This document shows positions 1 through 9,345 of a stretch of 64,000 bases of DNA, in pieces. The notes beneath the pieces were generated by a model. That model searched no databases. It was not told the origin of the DNA and saw only the letters and a list, made by a program, of their open reading frames with translations. Source of the stretch: Lysobacter lycopersici (GTDB taxonomy: Bacteria > Pseudomonadota > Gammaproteobacteria > Xanthomonadales > Xanthomonadaceae). The DNA lies in contig NZ_CP041742.1 of the NCBI RefSeq assembly GCF_007556775.1, positions 124,001 to 188,000 of the forward strand, in the 5' to 3' direction. The position numbers and the translations under genes were made by a program. Every line of letters begins with the position of its first letter. The stretch's first letter is position 1.

Positions 1-387
1 AACATGGTCACGAAGTGGGGCCTGTCCGAACTCGGGCCGATCACCTTCGGCGAGGAGGAGGACGAAGTGTTCCTCGGCCGTTCCGTCACCCAGCACAAGA
101 ACGTGTCCGACGAGACAGCACGCAAGATCGACGAGGTCGTGCGCGGCATCCTCGACCGTGCCTACGCGCGCACCACGCGGATCCTCACCGAGAACATCGA
201 CAAGTTGCACGCGATGGCCAGGGCGCTGCTCGAATACGAAACCATCGACGTGCCGCAGATCGACGCGATCATGGAAGGCCGCGACGTGCCGCCGCCGATG
301 GGCTGGGGCAAGAACGGCAATGGCAAGGCCGGCAGCGATGCCGCGCCGCCCGCGCCGTTGGTCGGTGGACCGGCGACGCAAACCTGA
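1..387 (+). CDS. ftsH: ATP-dependent zinc metalloprotease FtsH, C-terminal end (5'-truncated by window)
   Basis: The reading frame is open from the first base and ends in a TGA at 385-387. The 128 or so residues seen are the end of the peptidase domain and the tail: a segment beginning KWGLSELGPITF, then HKNVSDETARKIDEVV, and a last helical stretch ALLEYETIDVPQIDAIMEGR, all typical of FtsH. The catalytic AAA+ and HExxH regions lie upstream of the window. FtsH is a membrane-anchored hexamer that degrades misfolded membrane proteins and short-lived regulators; its modulators HflK and HflC are encoded about 13 kb downstream here. The tail is glycine- and alanine-rich and poorly conserved, as usual. 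Confidence 0.95.
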   Translation, partial: NMVTKWGLSELGPITFGEEEDEVFLGRSVTQHKNVSDETARKIDEVVRGILDRAYARTTRILTENIDKLHAMARALLEYETIDVPQIDAIMEGRDVPPPMGWGKNGNGKAGSDAAPPAPLVGGPATQT

Positions 388-412
388 TCGCCCGTCGATG
401 CGGAGCGCATGG

Positions 413-438
413 AAAAGGCCGGGAATCCCCGGCCTTTT
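413..438. terminator. Rho-independent terminator between ftsH and the convergent gene
   Basis: A perfect 7-bp stem GGCCGGG / CCCGGCC with a 4-base loop is flanked by AAAA on the left and TTTTT on the right, so it can terminate transcription in both directions. It lies between the ftsH stop (387) and the stop of the reverse-strand gene at 469. Confidence 0.85.
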
Positions 439-468
439 TCGTTGGACCGCCTGTGCGTGCGCCCGGCT

Positions 469-2178
469 TCAGCGCCGGGTCTTGCGCTGCTTCACCGCCG
501 GGCTGCCTTCCTGCAACAGGCGCAATTCCCACCCGCCGCCGGACCGAAGGTTGAACGGATTGGTCATGCCGGCGATCACGCCGCTTCCGTCGTCGAGCGG
601 ATACAGGGCGCGGATCCCGTAGTTGTAGGTATCGCCCAGGCCGGAGTAGTTCTCGTTCACCGCCGGCGCATCGGACGAATCGAAGCGCCACAGGTCCGCA
701 CCGTACTGCGCCGCGGCGCCCGCGCCCTGCAGGACCGAAGCGTCGTAGGTTCCGACGAACAGGTGGCCGTTGAACACGGTCATCTGCCATGTGTATTCGT
801 TGCCGCGGTTGCCGAAGCCGGATGGGCCGTACAGCGGGGTCCAGCCGGTCGGAGTCATGGTGAAGGTCTTCGGCGCCGTGCCGGCGGGCAGTTCGCTTTC
901 GCCGTACAGCAACTGGACTTCGCGCGTGTTCGGGTTCTCGAGGTTGCGCCCGCGCCAGAACGACGTGGAGCGATAGACGCCGTCCCGCAGGGCCTGCAGT
1001 TCCTGCGGATTCGCCGGAACGCCAAAGCAGGTCGGCAGCGTGCACGTCTGGTGCACGCTGAACGCCTTGCTGCTCTGCAGGTGGATGGTGCCCCAATACA
1101 GCCAGCCGTCGTAGTACTGCACGGCGCCGCCCGCGTAGCCGAAACGCGCCACGATCGGATCCGGGTCGTACTGCGACGGGCTCCAGATTTGCCGCCAGCT
1201 GTTCAAGTTGGCATTCGTCAGGCCGCCGGCGGGAATCACGGGGCTGATCCAGACGCCGGTGCCGGCGCCGCTTCCGCCCGAAGGCGTGCGGATCGGCACG
1301 GTGCTGACCGCGAGGCGATCCTTGCCTTGGCCATCCACGTACAGGGTGATGTTGGCGACATCGGCGGTGAGCTTGCCGACTTCGGTGAAGCTGCTGCACA
1401 GGTTGCCGCCCAGGCCGCCGTTCCAGCGGAGCACCGCACCGTGGTCCGCCGTGCCGACGCCGACATAGAGCACGCCATCGACCGTCTGCCAGCCGCGGAT
1501 GTAGTCGTAACCGGTAAGCGCGCACGAGCCCATCGACTGCCCGGTGTCGGCCTGGAACGCGAAGATGTTCACGCTGGAATGGTTGAGGCTGGGCCCGCCG
1601 AGGAAGGCGATGTTGTCGATCGACCCGGCACCGCGGAAGCCGAGCGTGTTCTTCAGCAACGGCGTCAATACGGTGTGGTCGACGAGTTCGCCGGTCGCGA
1701 GGTCATAGGAATAGACCCTCGGTGGCCGCCAGTCGCCCAGCGAATCCGGGATCGACGGGAAGGTGCGCGCGTACTGGCTCTGGCCGAACTCGCAGGCGAG
1801 GATGCCGTCGCGGTTGGTGGGTTGCCCGCCGCCGACGCCATCGAGGATGCAGCCGGCGTTGGCCAGCGTTCCGAACCACAACTTTCCGCTCTCTTCGGTG
1901 AGCCCCCAGATGTACGACTGGTTGGTTTTCGGCTGGCCCTGCGAACAGGTGCCATCGGAATTCATTGCCGGGTAGTCGACGCCGAGGCCATTGAAACACT
2001 CGTCGGGGATCGCCTGGGCCAGCAACTGGTTGATCGTCATGATCGGTTGCGGCGTCGGCACCGGAACCGCGGCATGCGCCTGCGGGGACGGATTGGCCCA
2101 GAGGGCCGTTGCCCCGGCGATCGCGGCCAGCGCGCGCGCCACCGAGGTCGAAAAACGGGTCGAAAACATCGTGTTCAT
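469..2178 (-). CDS. Secreted protein of unknown function, possibly beta-propeller
   Basis: A 569-residue protein with an N-terminal signal peptide (MNTMFSTRFSTSVARAL..., probable cleavage after AHA near residue 37). I chose the ATG at 2178 because ACGGAG lies about 8 bases upstream and the signal peptide follows directly; the open frame runs further upstream to 2325 but encodes unlikely sequence. The mature part has repeated short blocks ending in W/Y-aromatic turns (YIWGLTEESGKLWFGTL, GVLYVGVGTADHGAVLRW, GWLYWGTIHLQ, GHLFVGTYDASV) suggesting a beta-propeller that reports values per blade, and several cysteines consistent with export. I do not recognise a named family. It is convergent with ftsH and divergent from the secreted gene at 2455. 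Confidence 0.7.
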   Translation of the reverse strand: MNTMFSTRFSTSVARALAAIAGATALWANPSPQAHAAVPVPTPQPIMTINQLLAQAIPDECFNGLGVDYPAMNSDGTCSQGQPKTNQSYIWGLTEESGKLWFGTLANAGCILDGVGGGQPTNRDGILACEFGQSQYARTFPSIPDSLGDWRPPRVYSYDLATGELVDHTVLTPLLKNTLGFRGAGSIDNIAFLGGPSLNHSSVNIFAFQADTGQSMGSCALTGYDYIRGWQTVDGVLYVGVGTADHGAVLRWNGGLGGNLCSSFTEVGKLTADVANITLYVDGQGKDRLAVSTVPIRTPSGGSGAGTGVWISPVIPAGGLTNANLNSWRQIWSPSQYDPDPIVARFGYAGGAVQYYDGWLYWGTIHLQSSKAFSVHQTCTLPTCFGVPANPQELQALRDGVYRSTSFWRGRNLENPNTREVQLLYGESELPAGTAPKTFTMTPTGWTPLYGPSGFGNRGNEYTWQMTVFNGHLFVGTYDASVLQGAGAAAQYGADLWRFDSSDAPAVNENYSGLGDTYNYGIRALYPLDDGSGVIAGMTNPFNLRSGGGWELRLLQEGSPAVKQRKTRR

Positions 2179-2374
2179 CCGAATCTCCGTGAATTCCCGG
2201 TGCCCTGCCTTGGGCCGGCATGCCGGGAGGGTCTTCTCGAATCGCCGTGCGGGACTTGTTCCCGGATGGCCCGGTGCGTTCCGGCACTGCCCGTCCGGCG
2301 CCAGGGCCGGAGCGAACAGGTCCATGGATTAGACCAGACCTTTCGATGGAATTGGAACGGAGGTCACGGTTATT

Positions 2375-2396
2375 TCCGGACATGGCCGTGTCCGGA
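2375..2396. other. Inverted repeat in divergent intergenic region
   Basis: A perfect 8-bp inverted repeat TCCGGACA / TGTCCGGA separated by 6 bases lies in the 276-base region between the two divergent secreted-protein genes. It is not followed by a T run, so an operator or a leader hairpin is more likely than a terminator. The rest of 2179-2454 shows only the two ribosome binding sites; I could not pick a convincing -35/-10 pair. Confidence 0.4.
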
Positions 2397-2454
2397 TTCC
2401 ACCCCGGCCTGCGTGGCAGCGGACATGGGATTTCCGAACGGAGGCGGATGGCCG

Positions 2455-3666
2455 ATGGATGCGACGGAGGGCAGGCGGAAAACGCCGTGGGCGGGAAGGG
2501 CCATCCTCGCCGCGATCGCGATGGTGGCCACCACCGCCGGGGCACAGGCGATCCCCGGGGAATCGCTGGTGACACGGCAGCCCGACCTGCTCGATTGCGA
2601 GATCAGCCAGGCCCGGAACAAGATCGCCTGGGTCGACCGGTACGGCGCCCTGTGGATCGCGGACGTGGATCCGCAGACGGGCCTGTTCGTTCCCGCCAAC
2701 GGCAAGGGCACCCTGGTCGACGCGGAGGCCATGGCCACGGCCGACCTGCGGATCCTCGGCAACGGCCCGGAATGGATCGCCACCGCGACCGGCGACCAGA
2801 TCGTCTACACCAAGTTCCTCGCCGGGCTGCCGCACGTGCGCACCAATGCACGGCTCGCGCTGGCGCAGCAGGTGAGGGACGGATCCTGGCGCAGCGGTTA
2901 CCTCGCCCCATCCGGCTTCATGCGCGCCGCGCCGTACGCCAGCCGCGACTGGCGCGATCCGGCGCCGCGCATCAGCTACGTCGATCCGAACGGCAACCAT
3001 TACTGGCGCAACCTCGACGATCCCTACAGCGAGCAGCGGATCGAGTCCTATCCGGGGTCGCAGTACTACTACGCGCTGCGCTTCGCCGATGGCGAGCGCG
3101 GAGCCTCGTTCCCGGCGGTGGTGGATGGTGTGTCGCAGGTGTTCTACCGCGACCTCGATGCGGGGACGGAAACACAGCTGACGTTCGATGCCGGCCAGAA
3201 GGACTTGGCCAGCCGCGCATGGATCTGGCGCGCGCCGGAGTTCGGCGGCGACCTGGCCATGTTCACCGTCGTCGACAACGTCGAATTGCGCATCTATCGC
3301 GAAAACCCGGGCCAGCCACAGTGGACTTTGGTCCACCGCATACGGACTCCGCGGGGCGGCATCATCAATTCGCCGGAATATTTCATCTACAACGGCGCTT
3401 CCTACGTGTTCTTCGTCGCCAGCGTCCCGCCCGCGGCGTATCCCTCCGAACTGTTCATCGCCAACATCGACGCAGCCAACCCGTTGTTGCTGCAACTGAC
3501 TCCGGATTCCCCGCGCAGGATCCGTACCGATCCCGAGGTCTTCATCGCGGCCGATGGCCCGTACATCTATTTCAACCGCCAGACCATCGACGCCGCGGGG
3601 AACCAGTACTGCCTGTCCTGCAACGAAGGGATTTTCCGCAGTTATACCGGGCTCGCGCCGCCCTGA
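2455..3666 (+). CDS. Secreted protein of unknown function, TolB/WD40-like repeats
   Basis: A 403-residue protein. The ATG at 2455 is preceded by GGAGG at 2440-2444, whereas the in-frame ATG at 2425 has no site. A signal peptide (AILAAIAMVATTAGAQA) occupies about residues 10-30. The mature protein contains repeated strands such as NKIAWVDRYGALWIADVD, PRISYVDPNGNHYWRNL, SQVFYRDLDAGTETQLTF and GPYIYFNRQ, which resemble TolB/PD40-type propeller blades; the last cysteines (YCLSCNEG) may form a disulfide. Function is unknown. Together with the divergent gene at 469-2178 it separates ftsH from folP, which are usually adjacent in gammaproteobacteria. Confidence 0.75.
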   Translation: MDATEGRRKTPWAGRAILAAIAMVATTAGAQAIPGESLVTRQPDLLDCEISQARNKIAWVDRYGALWIADVDPQTGLFVPANGKGTLVDAEAMATADLRILGNGPEWIATATGDQIVYTKFLAGLPHVRTNARLALAQQVRDGSWRSGYLAPSGFMRAAPYASRDWRDPAPRISYVDPNGNHYWRNLDDPYSEQRIESYPGSQYYYALRFADGERGASFPAVVDGVSQVFYRDLDAGTETQLTFDAGQKDLASRAWIWRAPEFGGDLAMFTVVDNVELRIYRENPGQPQWTLVHRIRTPRGGIINSPEYFIYNGASYVFFVASVPPAAYPSELFIANIDAANPLLLQLTPDSPRRIRTDPEVFIAADGPYIYFNRQTIDAAGNQYCLSCNEGIFRSYTGLAPP

Positions 3667-3730
3667 GCCTTGCGGCGCTTGCGCGGAAGCGCCAGAGTCC
3701 GGGCCTGCTCCCGACGATGGCGTTCCCGCG

Positions 3731-4627
3731 ATGTTCGACACCTCCCCGCAACTCGACTGCGCCGGCCGCATCCTCAGGCTCGACGTGCCGCGGGTGATGG
3801 GCATCGTGAACGTCACCCCGGATTCCTTCGCCGACGGCGGCGAGCATGCGACGGTCGATGCCGCGATCGCACACGGATTGAAACTGGTGGAGGAGGGCGC
3901 AGACGTCCTCGACGTCGGCGGCGAATCCACGCGCCCCGGCGCGGATGATGTGTCGGTCGAAGAAGAATTGAATCGCGTGGTCCCGGTTATCGAAGCGTTG
4001 GCGAAGCGCGTTCCGATCCCGATCAGCATCGACACGTCCAAGCCCGAAGTGATGAGCGCCGCGGTCGCGGCCGGCGCGGGCATGATCAACGATGTCTACG
4101 CATTGCGCCGCGAAGGCGCGCTGGATGTGGCCGCCGAACTCGGCGTGCCCGTCGTGCTGATGCACATGCAGGGCGAGCCACGCACCATGCAGGCGAACCC
4201 GCAATACGACGACGTGGTCGCCGACGTGCATCGATTCCTCGCCGAACGCATCTTCGCCGCGGAGATGGCCGGCATCGTGAAGAAGAACATCGTGGTCGAT
4301 CCGGGTTTCGGCTTCGGCAAGAACGCGCAACACAACCTGCAATTGCTGGCGCAGCTGCGACGCCTCACCGAACTCGGCGTGCCGGTGCTGGCCGGGCTTT
4401 CGCGCAAGAAGACGATTGGCGAACTGACCGGCCGCGACGATCCGCATGATCGCGTCTTCGGTTCGGTCGCCGCGCACCTCATCGCCGCGCAGAACGGCGC
4501 GACGATCCTGCGCGTGCATGACGTGGCCGCGACCGTGGACGCGCTCAAGGTCTGGAACGGGGTCGCCGCGATGCCGGCGCCTCGCGCCGAGGCGAAGCCG
4601 GCGATCCGCTGGCCGGACGAGGACTGA
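3731..4627 (+). CDS. folP: Dihydropteroate synthase
   Basis: FolP condenses 6-hydroxymethyl-dihydropterin pyrophosphate with p-aminobenzoate to form dihydropteroate, the step in folate synthesis targeted by sulfonamides. The 298-residue protein carries the family signatures: GIVNVTPDSFADGG at about residues 24-37, DVGGESTRPGA at 61-71, the IDTSKPEV and ND block, HMQGEPRTMQ and DPGFGFGKN, followed by GLSRKK. It is a full-length TIM barrel. The ATG at 3731 is the only plausible start near the conserved N terminus; a clear Shine-Dalgarno site is lacking. In many relatives folP directly follows ftsH; here two other genes intervene. Confidence 0.96.
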   Translation: MFDTSPQLDCAGRILRLDVPRVMGIVNVTPDSFADGGEHATVDAAIAHGLKLVEEGADVLDVGGESTRPGADDVSVEEELNRVVPVIEALAKRVPIPISIDTSKPEVMSAAVAAGAGMINDVYALRREGALDVAAELGVPVVLMHMQGEPRTMQANPQYDDVVADVHRFLAERIFAAEMAGIVKKNIVVDPGFGFGKNAQHNLQLLAQLRRLTELGVPVLAGLSRKKTIGELTGRDDPHDRVFGSVAAHLIAAQNGATILRVHDVAATVDALKVWNGVAAMPAPRAEAKPAIRWPDED

Positions 4628-4696
4628 GGCTTCCGCGCCTTGCGCGCCCGGTCGCGCGGCGCTTACGCTCAACGTTCCGTCCACCCGGGGAGCCGC

Positions 4697-6739
4697 ATGG
4701 GCCCTGCGTCCACCGCGACCGCATCCCTCGAAGTGGCGCTGGCGCATGCGGCGCGGCTGCTCGAGGCGGAGCCCGTGCTGGCAGAGGAACAGGCCACCGA
4801 AATCCTGCGCGCGGTCGGCGACCATCCGCGCGCACTGCACCTCTTCGCGATGGCCCGCGTCCGCCAGGGCGACGACCAGGCCGCGGTCGGCGTCCTCGGG
4901 CCGTTGGCGCGCGACTGCCCGCGCTGGGCGCAGGTGCACGCCGACCTCGGGGTCGCGCTCGCACGGCTCGGGCGCATGGACGAAGCCGCCGCCGCGCTGC
5001 GGCATGCGGTCACGCTGCAACCCGAATTGCCGGGCGCCTGGCTCGCGCTGGCCGATGCCCTGCGCGCGAATGGCGACGAGGCCGGAGCCGGCGCGGCCTG
5101 CCTGCAGCATGTGCGGCAGTCGGCGAAGGATCCGCGGCTGCTGGCGATCGGCAAGGCGCTGTTCGAGAACCGCCTGCCGGAAGCGGAAGAACAGCTGCGC
5201 GCGCGCCTCGAATGCGCGCCGAACGACGTCACCGCGATCCGCATGCTGGCCGAAGTCGATGCAAGGCTCGGCCGCGACGACGAAGCGCTGGCGCTACTGA
5301 CCCGCTGCCTGGAACTCGCGCCCGGGTTCCACGCAGCGCGCAAGAACCTGGCGCAGGTACTCAACCGCGGCAACCGCCAACCCGAGGCGCTGGCGGAAAT
5401 CGACACGCTGCTCGAGGCAGAACCCGCGCACCCGAGTTACCGCAACCTCAAGGCGGTGGTCCTCGGCCGCGTCGGCGATTACGCGCAAGCGATCGCGATC
5501 TACGAGGAACTGGTGTCCGCCCATCCGCGACATCCGCAATTGTGGATGAGTTTCGGACACGCGCTCAAGACCGCCGGCTTCCTGGATCGGGCGATCGACG
5601 CCTATCGGCGCGCGATCGAAATCGACGCGGCCTGCGGCGAGGCGTACTGGAGCCTGGCCAACCTCAAGACCGTGCGCCTCGACGCCGCCGACATCGCGGC
5701 GATGCAGGCGCAATTGCAGCGAATCGACCTCGCCGACGAACCGCGCCTGCATTTCGATTTCGCCCTCGGCAAGGCGCTGGAGGATGCCGGCGAATACGAA
5801 CGCTCGTTCCGGCACTACCTCGGCGGCAATGCGCTGCGGCTGAAGCTGGTGCCGTACAGCGCCGACGACAACGCCGGCCGCGGCCGCGCCGCGCGCCGGG
5901 TCTATACCCGCGAATTCTTCGCCGAACGCGAAGGCTGGGGCTGCGATGCACCGGATCCGGTCTTCATCGTCGGCCTGCCGCGCGCGGGCAGCACTCTGGT
6001 CGAACAGATCCTGTCGAGCCACCCGGCGGTGGAAGGTACGATGGAGCTGCCCGAGATCATTTCGCTCGCCCGGGCGCTGCGCCGTCGCGCGGAATTGCCG
6101 CAAACCACGTCCTACCACGACATCCTTGCCGGCATCGACGCAGGCGAAGCGCGCGCGCTCGGCGAACAGTACCTCGAACGCACGCGCATCCACCGCAAGC
6201 GCGGCGCGCCCTTGTTCATCGACAAGATGCCGAACAATTTCGCGCACGTGGGCCTGATCAGGCTGGCCCTGCCGAACGCGAAGATCATCGATGCGCGCCG
6301 GCATCCGCTGGCCTGCTGCCTGTCCGGTTTCAAGCAGCATTTCGCGCGCGGCCAGGATTTCACCTACTCGCTCGACGACATCGGCCGCTACTACCGGGAC
6401 TACGTCGAGCTGATGGCGCACTTCGACGAAGTGCTGCCGGGCAAGGTGCATCGCGTCATTTACGAAGACATGGTGGCCGACACCGAGGCCGAGGTGCGGC
6501 GCCTGCTCGATTACTGCGGATTGCCGTTCGACGAGGCCTGCCTGCGTTTCTTCGAGAATCCGCGCGCGGTGCGCACCGCGAGTTCGGAGCAGGTGCGCAG
6601 GCCGATCTACCGCGACGGCGTCGACCACTGGCGCCATTACGAAGCCTGGCTTGGACCGCTGGAACAGGCGCTCGGGCCGGTGCTCGATGCCTATCCGCAA
6701 GCGCCACCGCAAACATCGCCGCGAACACCGGGCGCCTGA
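4697..6739 (+). CDS. TPR-repeat sulfotransferase family protein
   Basis: A 680-residue two-part protein. About residues 15-330 are tandem tetratricopeptide repeats (recurrent W/L..A/G..Y/F..A...P spacing, e.g. AQVHADLGVALARLGRMDEA and YWSLANLKT). The C-terminal part is a sulfotransferase domain: VGLPRAGSTLVEQ near residues 425-437 is the 5'-phosphosulfate loop that binds PAPS, and IDARRHPLACCLSG matches the 3'-phosphate binding region. No signal peptide is visible, so it is probably cytoplasmic. GGAG at 4689-4692 precedes the ATG. The gene is followed after 27 bases by a TonB-dependent receptor, a pairing I know to be common in Xanthomonadaceae and Sphingomonads. The acceptor (protein tyrosine or small molecule) cannot be told. 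Confidence 0.88.
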   Translation: MGPASTATASLEVALAHAARLLEAEPVLAEEQATEILRAVGDHPRALHLFAMARVRQGDDQAAVGVLGPLARDCPRWAQVHADLGVALARLGRMDEAAAALRHAVTLQPELPGAWLALADALRANGDEAGAGAACLQHVRQSAKDPRLLAIGKALFENRLPEAEEQLRARLECAPNDVTAIRMLAEVDARLGRDDEALALLTRCLELAPGFHAARKNLAQVLNRGNRQPEALAEIDTLLEAEPAHPSYRNLKAVVLGRVGDYAQAIAIYEELVSAHPRHPQLWMSFGHALKTAGFLDRAIDAYRRAIEIDAACGEAYWSLANLKTVRLDAADIAAMQAQLQRIDLADEPRLHFDFALGKALEDAGEYERSFRHYLGGNALRLKLVPYSADDNAGRGRAARRVYTREFFAEREGWGCDAPDPVFIVGLPRAGSTLVEQILSSHPAVEGTMELPEIISLARALRRRAELPQTTSYHDILAGIDAGEARALGEQYLERTRIHRKRGAPLFIDKMPNNFAHVGLIRLALPNAKIIDARRHPLACCLSGFKQHFARGQDFTYSLDDIGRYYRDYVELMAHFDEVLPGKVHRVIYEDMVADTEAEVRRLLDYCGLPFDEACLRFFENPRAVRTASSEQVRRPIYRDGVDHWRHYEAWLGPLEQALGPVLDAYPQAPPQTSPRTPGA

Positions 6740-6766
6740 TCGATCCACGACGAGGAGGGGAGGGAG

Positions 6767-9259
6767 ATGGGGAACAAGGCACGCAACACACGGCAACGAC
6801 GGACGGCTTCGGCGCTGGCGCGATTGCCGCTGGCAATGGGCATCTACCTTGCGTTCGGTTCGATGGCCTGGGCGCAGGACGCATCGACGCAGGCGCCGCC
6901 CGCCGACGCGGGGCAGCCCGCGAAGGATGCGCAGGGCAAGACGCTGGAAACGATCACCGTCACCGCGCAGAAGCGCACCGAGAACATGCAGAAGGTGCCG
7001 ATCAGCATCCAGGCGATCGGCGAGACCACGCTCAAGCGCCAGGACATCCAGGACTTCGACGACTACGCCAAGCTGATCCCGAGCCTGTCCTACAGCTCGA
7101 TCGGCGGCGGCGTGTTCTCCGGGCCCGGCTTCGCCCAGGTCTACATGCGCGGCGTCGCCAGCGGCGGCGACGGCAACCATTCGGGTTCGCAGCCGAGCGT
7201 GGGCATGTACCTCGACGAACAGCCGATCACCACCATCCAGGGCTCGCTCGACATCAACATCTACGACGTCGCGCGGATCGAGGCGCTGGCCGGGCCGCAG
7301 GGCACGCTGTACGGCGCCAGTTCCGAGGCCGGCACGGTGCGCATCATCACCAACAAACCGGACCCGAGCGGGTTCGCCGCCGGCTACTCCGCCGAGGTCA
7401 GCGCGACCGAAGGCGGCGGCATCGGCCACGTGGTCCAGGGCTTCGTCAACGCGCCGCTGAGCCCGGCCGCGGCGATCCGCCTCGTCGGCTGGGAGAAATA
7501 CGACGCCGGCTACGTCGACAACATCCACGGCACGCGCACCTTCCCGTCCTCGGGCGTGACCATGGACAACGCCGCGTTCGTCGACGAGAACTACAACTGG
7601 GCGAGGACCGCCGGCGCGCGCATCGCGGCCAGGTTCGAAATCAACGACGACTGGTCGATCACGCCGCAGATCATGGGCCAGCGGCAGAAGGCCAACGGCA
7701 GCGCCGGCTTCGAGCCGAAGATCGGCGACCTGCAACTCCACCACTACTTCCCCGAGAACTCGGACGACCACTGGACGCAAGCCGCGCTGACCGTCGAAGG
7801 CAAGATCGGCAATTTCGACCTGACCTACGCCTTCTCGCACCTCAAGCGCGACGTCGATTCGCAGGCCGATTACAGCGACTACTACTGGTACGACCAGGAT
7901 CCCATCTTCTACGGACAATACTTCTACGACGACGACGGCAACCTGGTGCCGCCGGCGCAGCACATCGACGCCAAGGATGGTTACACCAAGACCAGCCACG
8001 AATTGCGCATCACGTCGCCCAAGGAGAACCGCCTGCGCTTCGTCGCCGGCCTGTTCTGGCAGCAGCAACAGCACGAGATCTTCCAGGACTACCTGGTGGA
8101 TGGCATTGCGTCCTCGATCGAAGTGCCGGGCTGGCCCGACACCATCTGGCTGACCGCGCAGGAACGCGAGGACAACGACAAGGCGGTGTTCGGCGAATTG
8201 TCGTTCGACCTCGTGCCGGGGTTGACCGCGACCGTCGGCGGGCGCTGGTTCCATACCGAGAACAGCCTCAAGGGCTTCTTCGGTTACGGCGCCGGCTTCA
8301 GCAGCGGTACCGGCGAGGCGGCGTGCTTCTCGGACGTGCAATTCCACGGCGCGCCCTGCACCAACCTCGACAAATCGACCAGCGAAAGCGGTTCGCTCGG
8401 GCGCTTCAACCTGAGCTGGCAGATCGACGACGACAAGATGATCTATGCGACCTGGTCGGAAGGCTTCCGCCCCGGCGGCATCAACCGCCGCGGCAACCTG
8501 CCGCCGTACAAGTCGGATTTCCTGACCAACTACGAGTTCGGCTGGAAGACGACCTGGGCCGACAACGCCCTGTCGTGGAACGGCGCCGTGTTCCAGGAAG
8601 ACTGGAAGGACTTCCAGTTCTCCTACCTCGGCGCGAACGGCCTGACCGAAATCCGGAATGCGGGGCAGGCGCAGATCCGTGGACTCGAAACCGACCTGCG
8701 CTGGGCGGCGACCTACAACCTCGCCATCACCGGCGGACTCGCGTTCTACGACGCCAAGCTCACCGAGAACTATTGTGGCTGGTTGCGCGAGGACGGCAGT
8801 TCGGAAACGGTCTGCCCGGCGGGCACGCTCAATCCGAACGGTACCTTCGACGACCCGAGCGACGACTTCCCGGTCGACGGACCGCAGGCGCCGAAGGGTT
8901 CGCGCCTGCCGGTGACGGCGCGCTTCAAGGGCAATCTGACCGCGCGCTACACCACCGACATGTGGGGTGGCGAAGGTTTCGCGCAGGCGGCGTTGTCCTA
9001 CCAGGGCAGTCGCAAGGTGGACCTGCGCGAAGACGCGGCCGCGACCTTCGGCGACCTCGCGGCGTACACGCTCACCGATCTGTCGGTCGGTTTCAGGCGC
9101 AACAACTGGTCGGTCGACCTGTTCCTGAAGAATGCGTTCGACAAGCGCGCGGAACTGGCGCGCTTCGCCGAGTGCAAGATCGAAACCTGCGGCGCCGAGA
9201 CGTACACGGTGGTGACCCAGCCGCGCACGTTCGGCATCCGTTTCTCGCAGGAGTTCTGA
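6767..9259 (+). CDS. TonB-dependent outer-membrane receptor
   Basis: An 830-residue outer-membrane importer. The start at 6767 follows a strong GAGGGGAGGGAG site. A signal peptide runs to about residue 36 (cleavage after AWA), then a TonB-box-like ETITVTAQ at 61-68, a plug domain (ENMQKVPISIQAIGE ... LPSLSYSS-type segments, GPQGTLYGASSEAGTVRI) and a long 22-strand beta-barrel region ending in an aromatic residue (RTFGIRFSQEF), as required for outer-membrane insertion. Substrate is unknown; the 'TVTAQKR' subgroup is numerous in xanthomonads. It lies between the sulfotransferase and an APC permease on the same strand and may form one transport unit with the permease. Confidence 0.93.
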   Translation: MGNKARNTRQRRTASALARLPLAMGIYLAFGSMAWAQDASTQAPPADAGQPAKDAQGKTLETITVTAQKRTENMQKVPISIQAIGETTLKRQDIQDFDDYAKLIPSLSYSSIGGGVFSGPGFAQVYMRGVASGGDGNHSGSQPSVGMYLDEQPITTIQGSLDINIYDVARIEALAGPQGTLYGASSEAGTVRIITNKPDPSGFAAGYSAEVSATEGGGIGHVVQGFVNAPLSPAAAIRLVGWEKYDAGYVDNIHGTRTFPSSGVTMDNAAFVDENYNWARTAGARIAARFEINDDWSITPQIMGQRQKANGSAGFEPKIGDLQLHHYFPENSDDHWTQAALTVEGKIGNFDLTYAFSHLKRDVDSQADYSDYYWYDQDPIFYGQYFYDDDGNLVPPAQHIDAKDGYTKTSHELRITSPKENRLRFVAGLFWQQQQHEIFQDYLVDGIASSIEVPGWPDTIWLTAQEREDNDKAVFGELSFDLVPGLTATVGGRWFHTENSLKGFFGYGAGFSSGTGEAACFSDVQFHGAPCTNLDKSTSESGSLGRFNLSWQIDDDKMIYATWSEGFRPGGINRRGNLPPYKSDFLTNYEFGWKTTWADNALSWNGAVFQEDWKDFQFSYLGANGLTEIRNAGQAQIRGLETDLRWAATYNLAITGGLAFYDAKLTENYCGWLREDGSSETVCPAGTLNPNGTFDDPSDDFPVDGPQAPKGSRLPVTARFKGNLTARYTTDMWGGEGFAQAALSYQGSRKVDLREDAAATFGDLAAYTLTDLSVGFRRNNWSVDLFLKNAFDKRAELARFAECKIETCGAETYTVVTQPRTFGIRFSQEF

Positions 9260-9345
9260 CGCAGTGCACGCCGGGCCCGCCACGCGCGGGCCCGGCATCG
9301 CGCTGGATCGATTCCGCTTCCACGACGAATATCCACGAGGCTCAC

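Noticed and set aside
2329-4089. A 586-residue reverse frame across the secreted gene and folP
   Set aside because: It lies opposite two supported genes and shows shadow-type composition.
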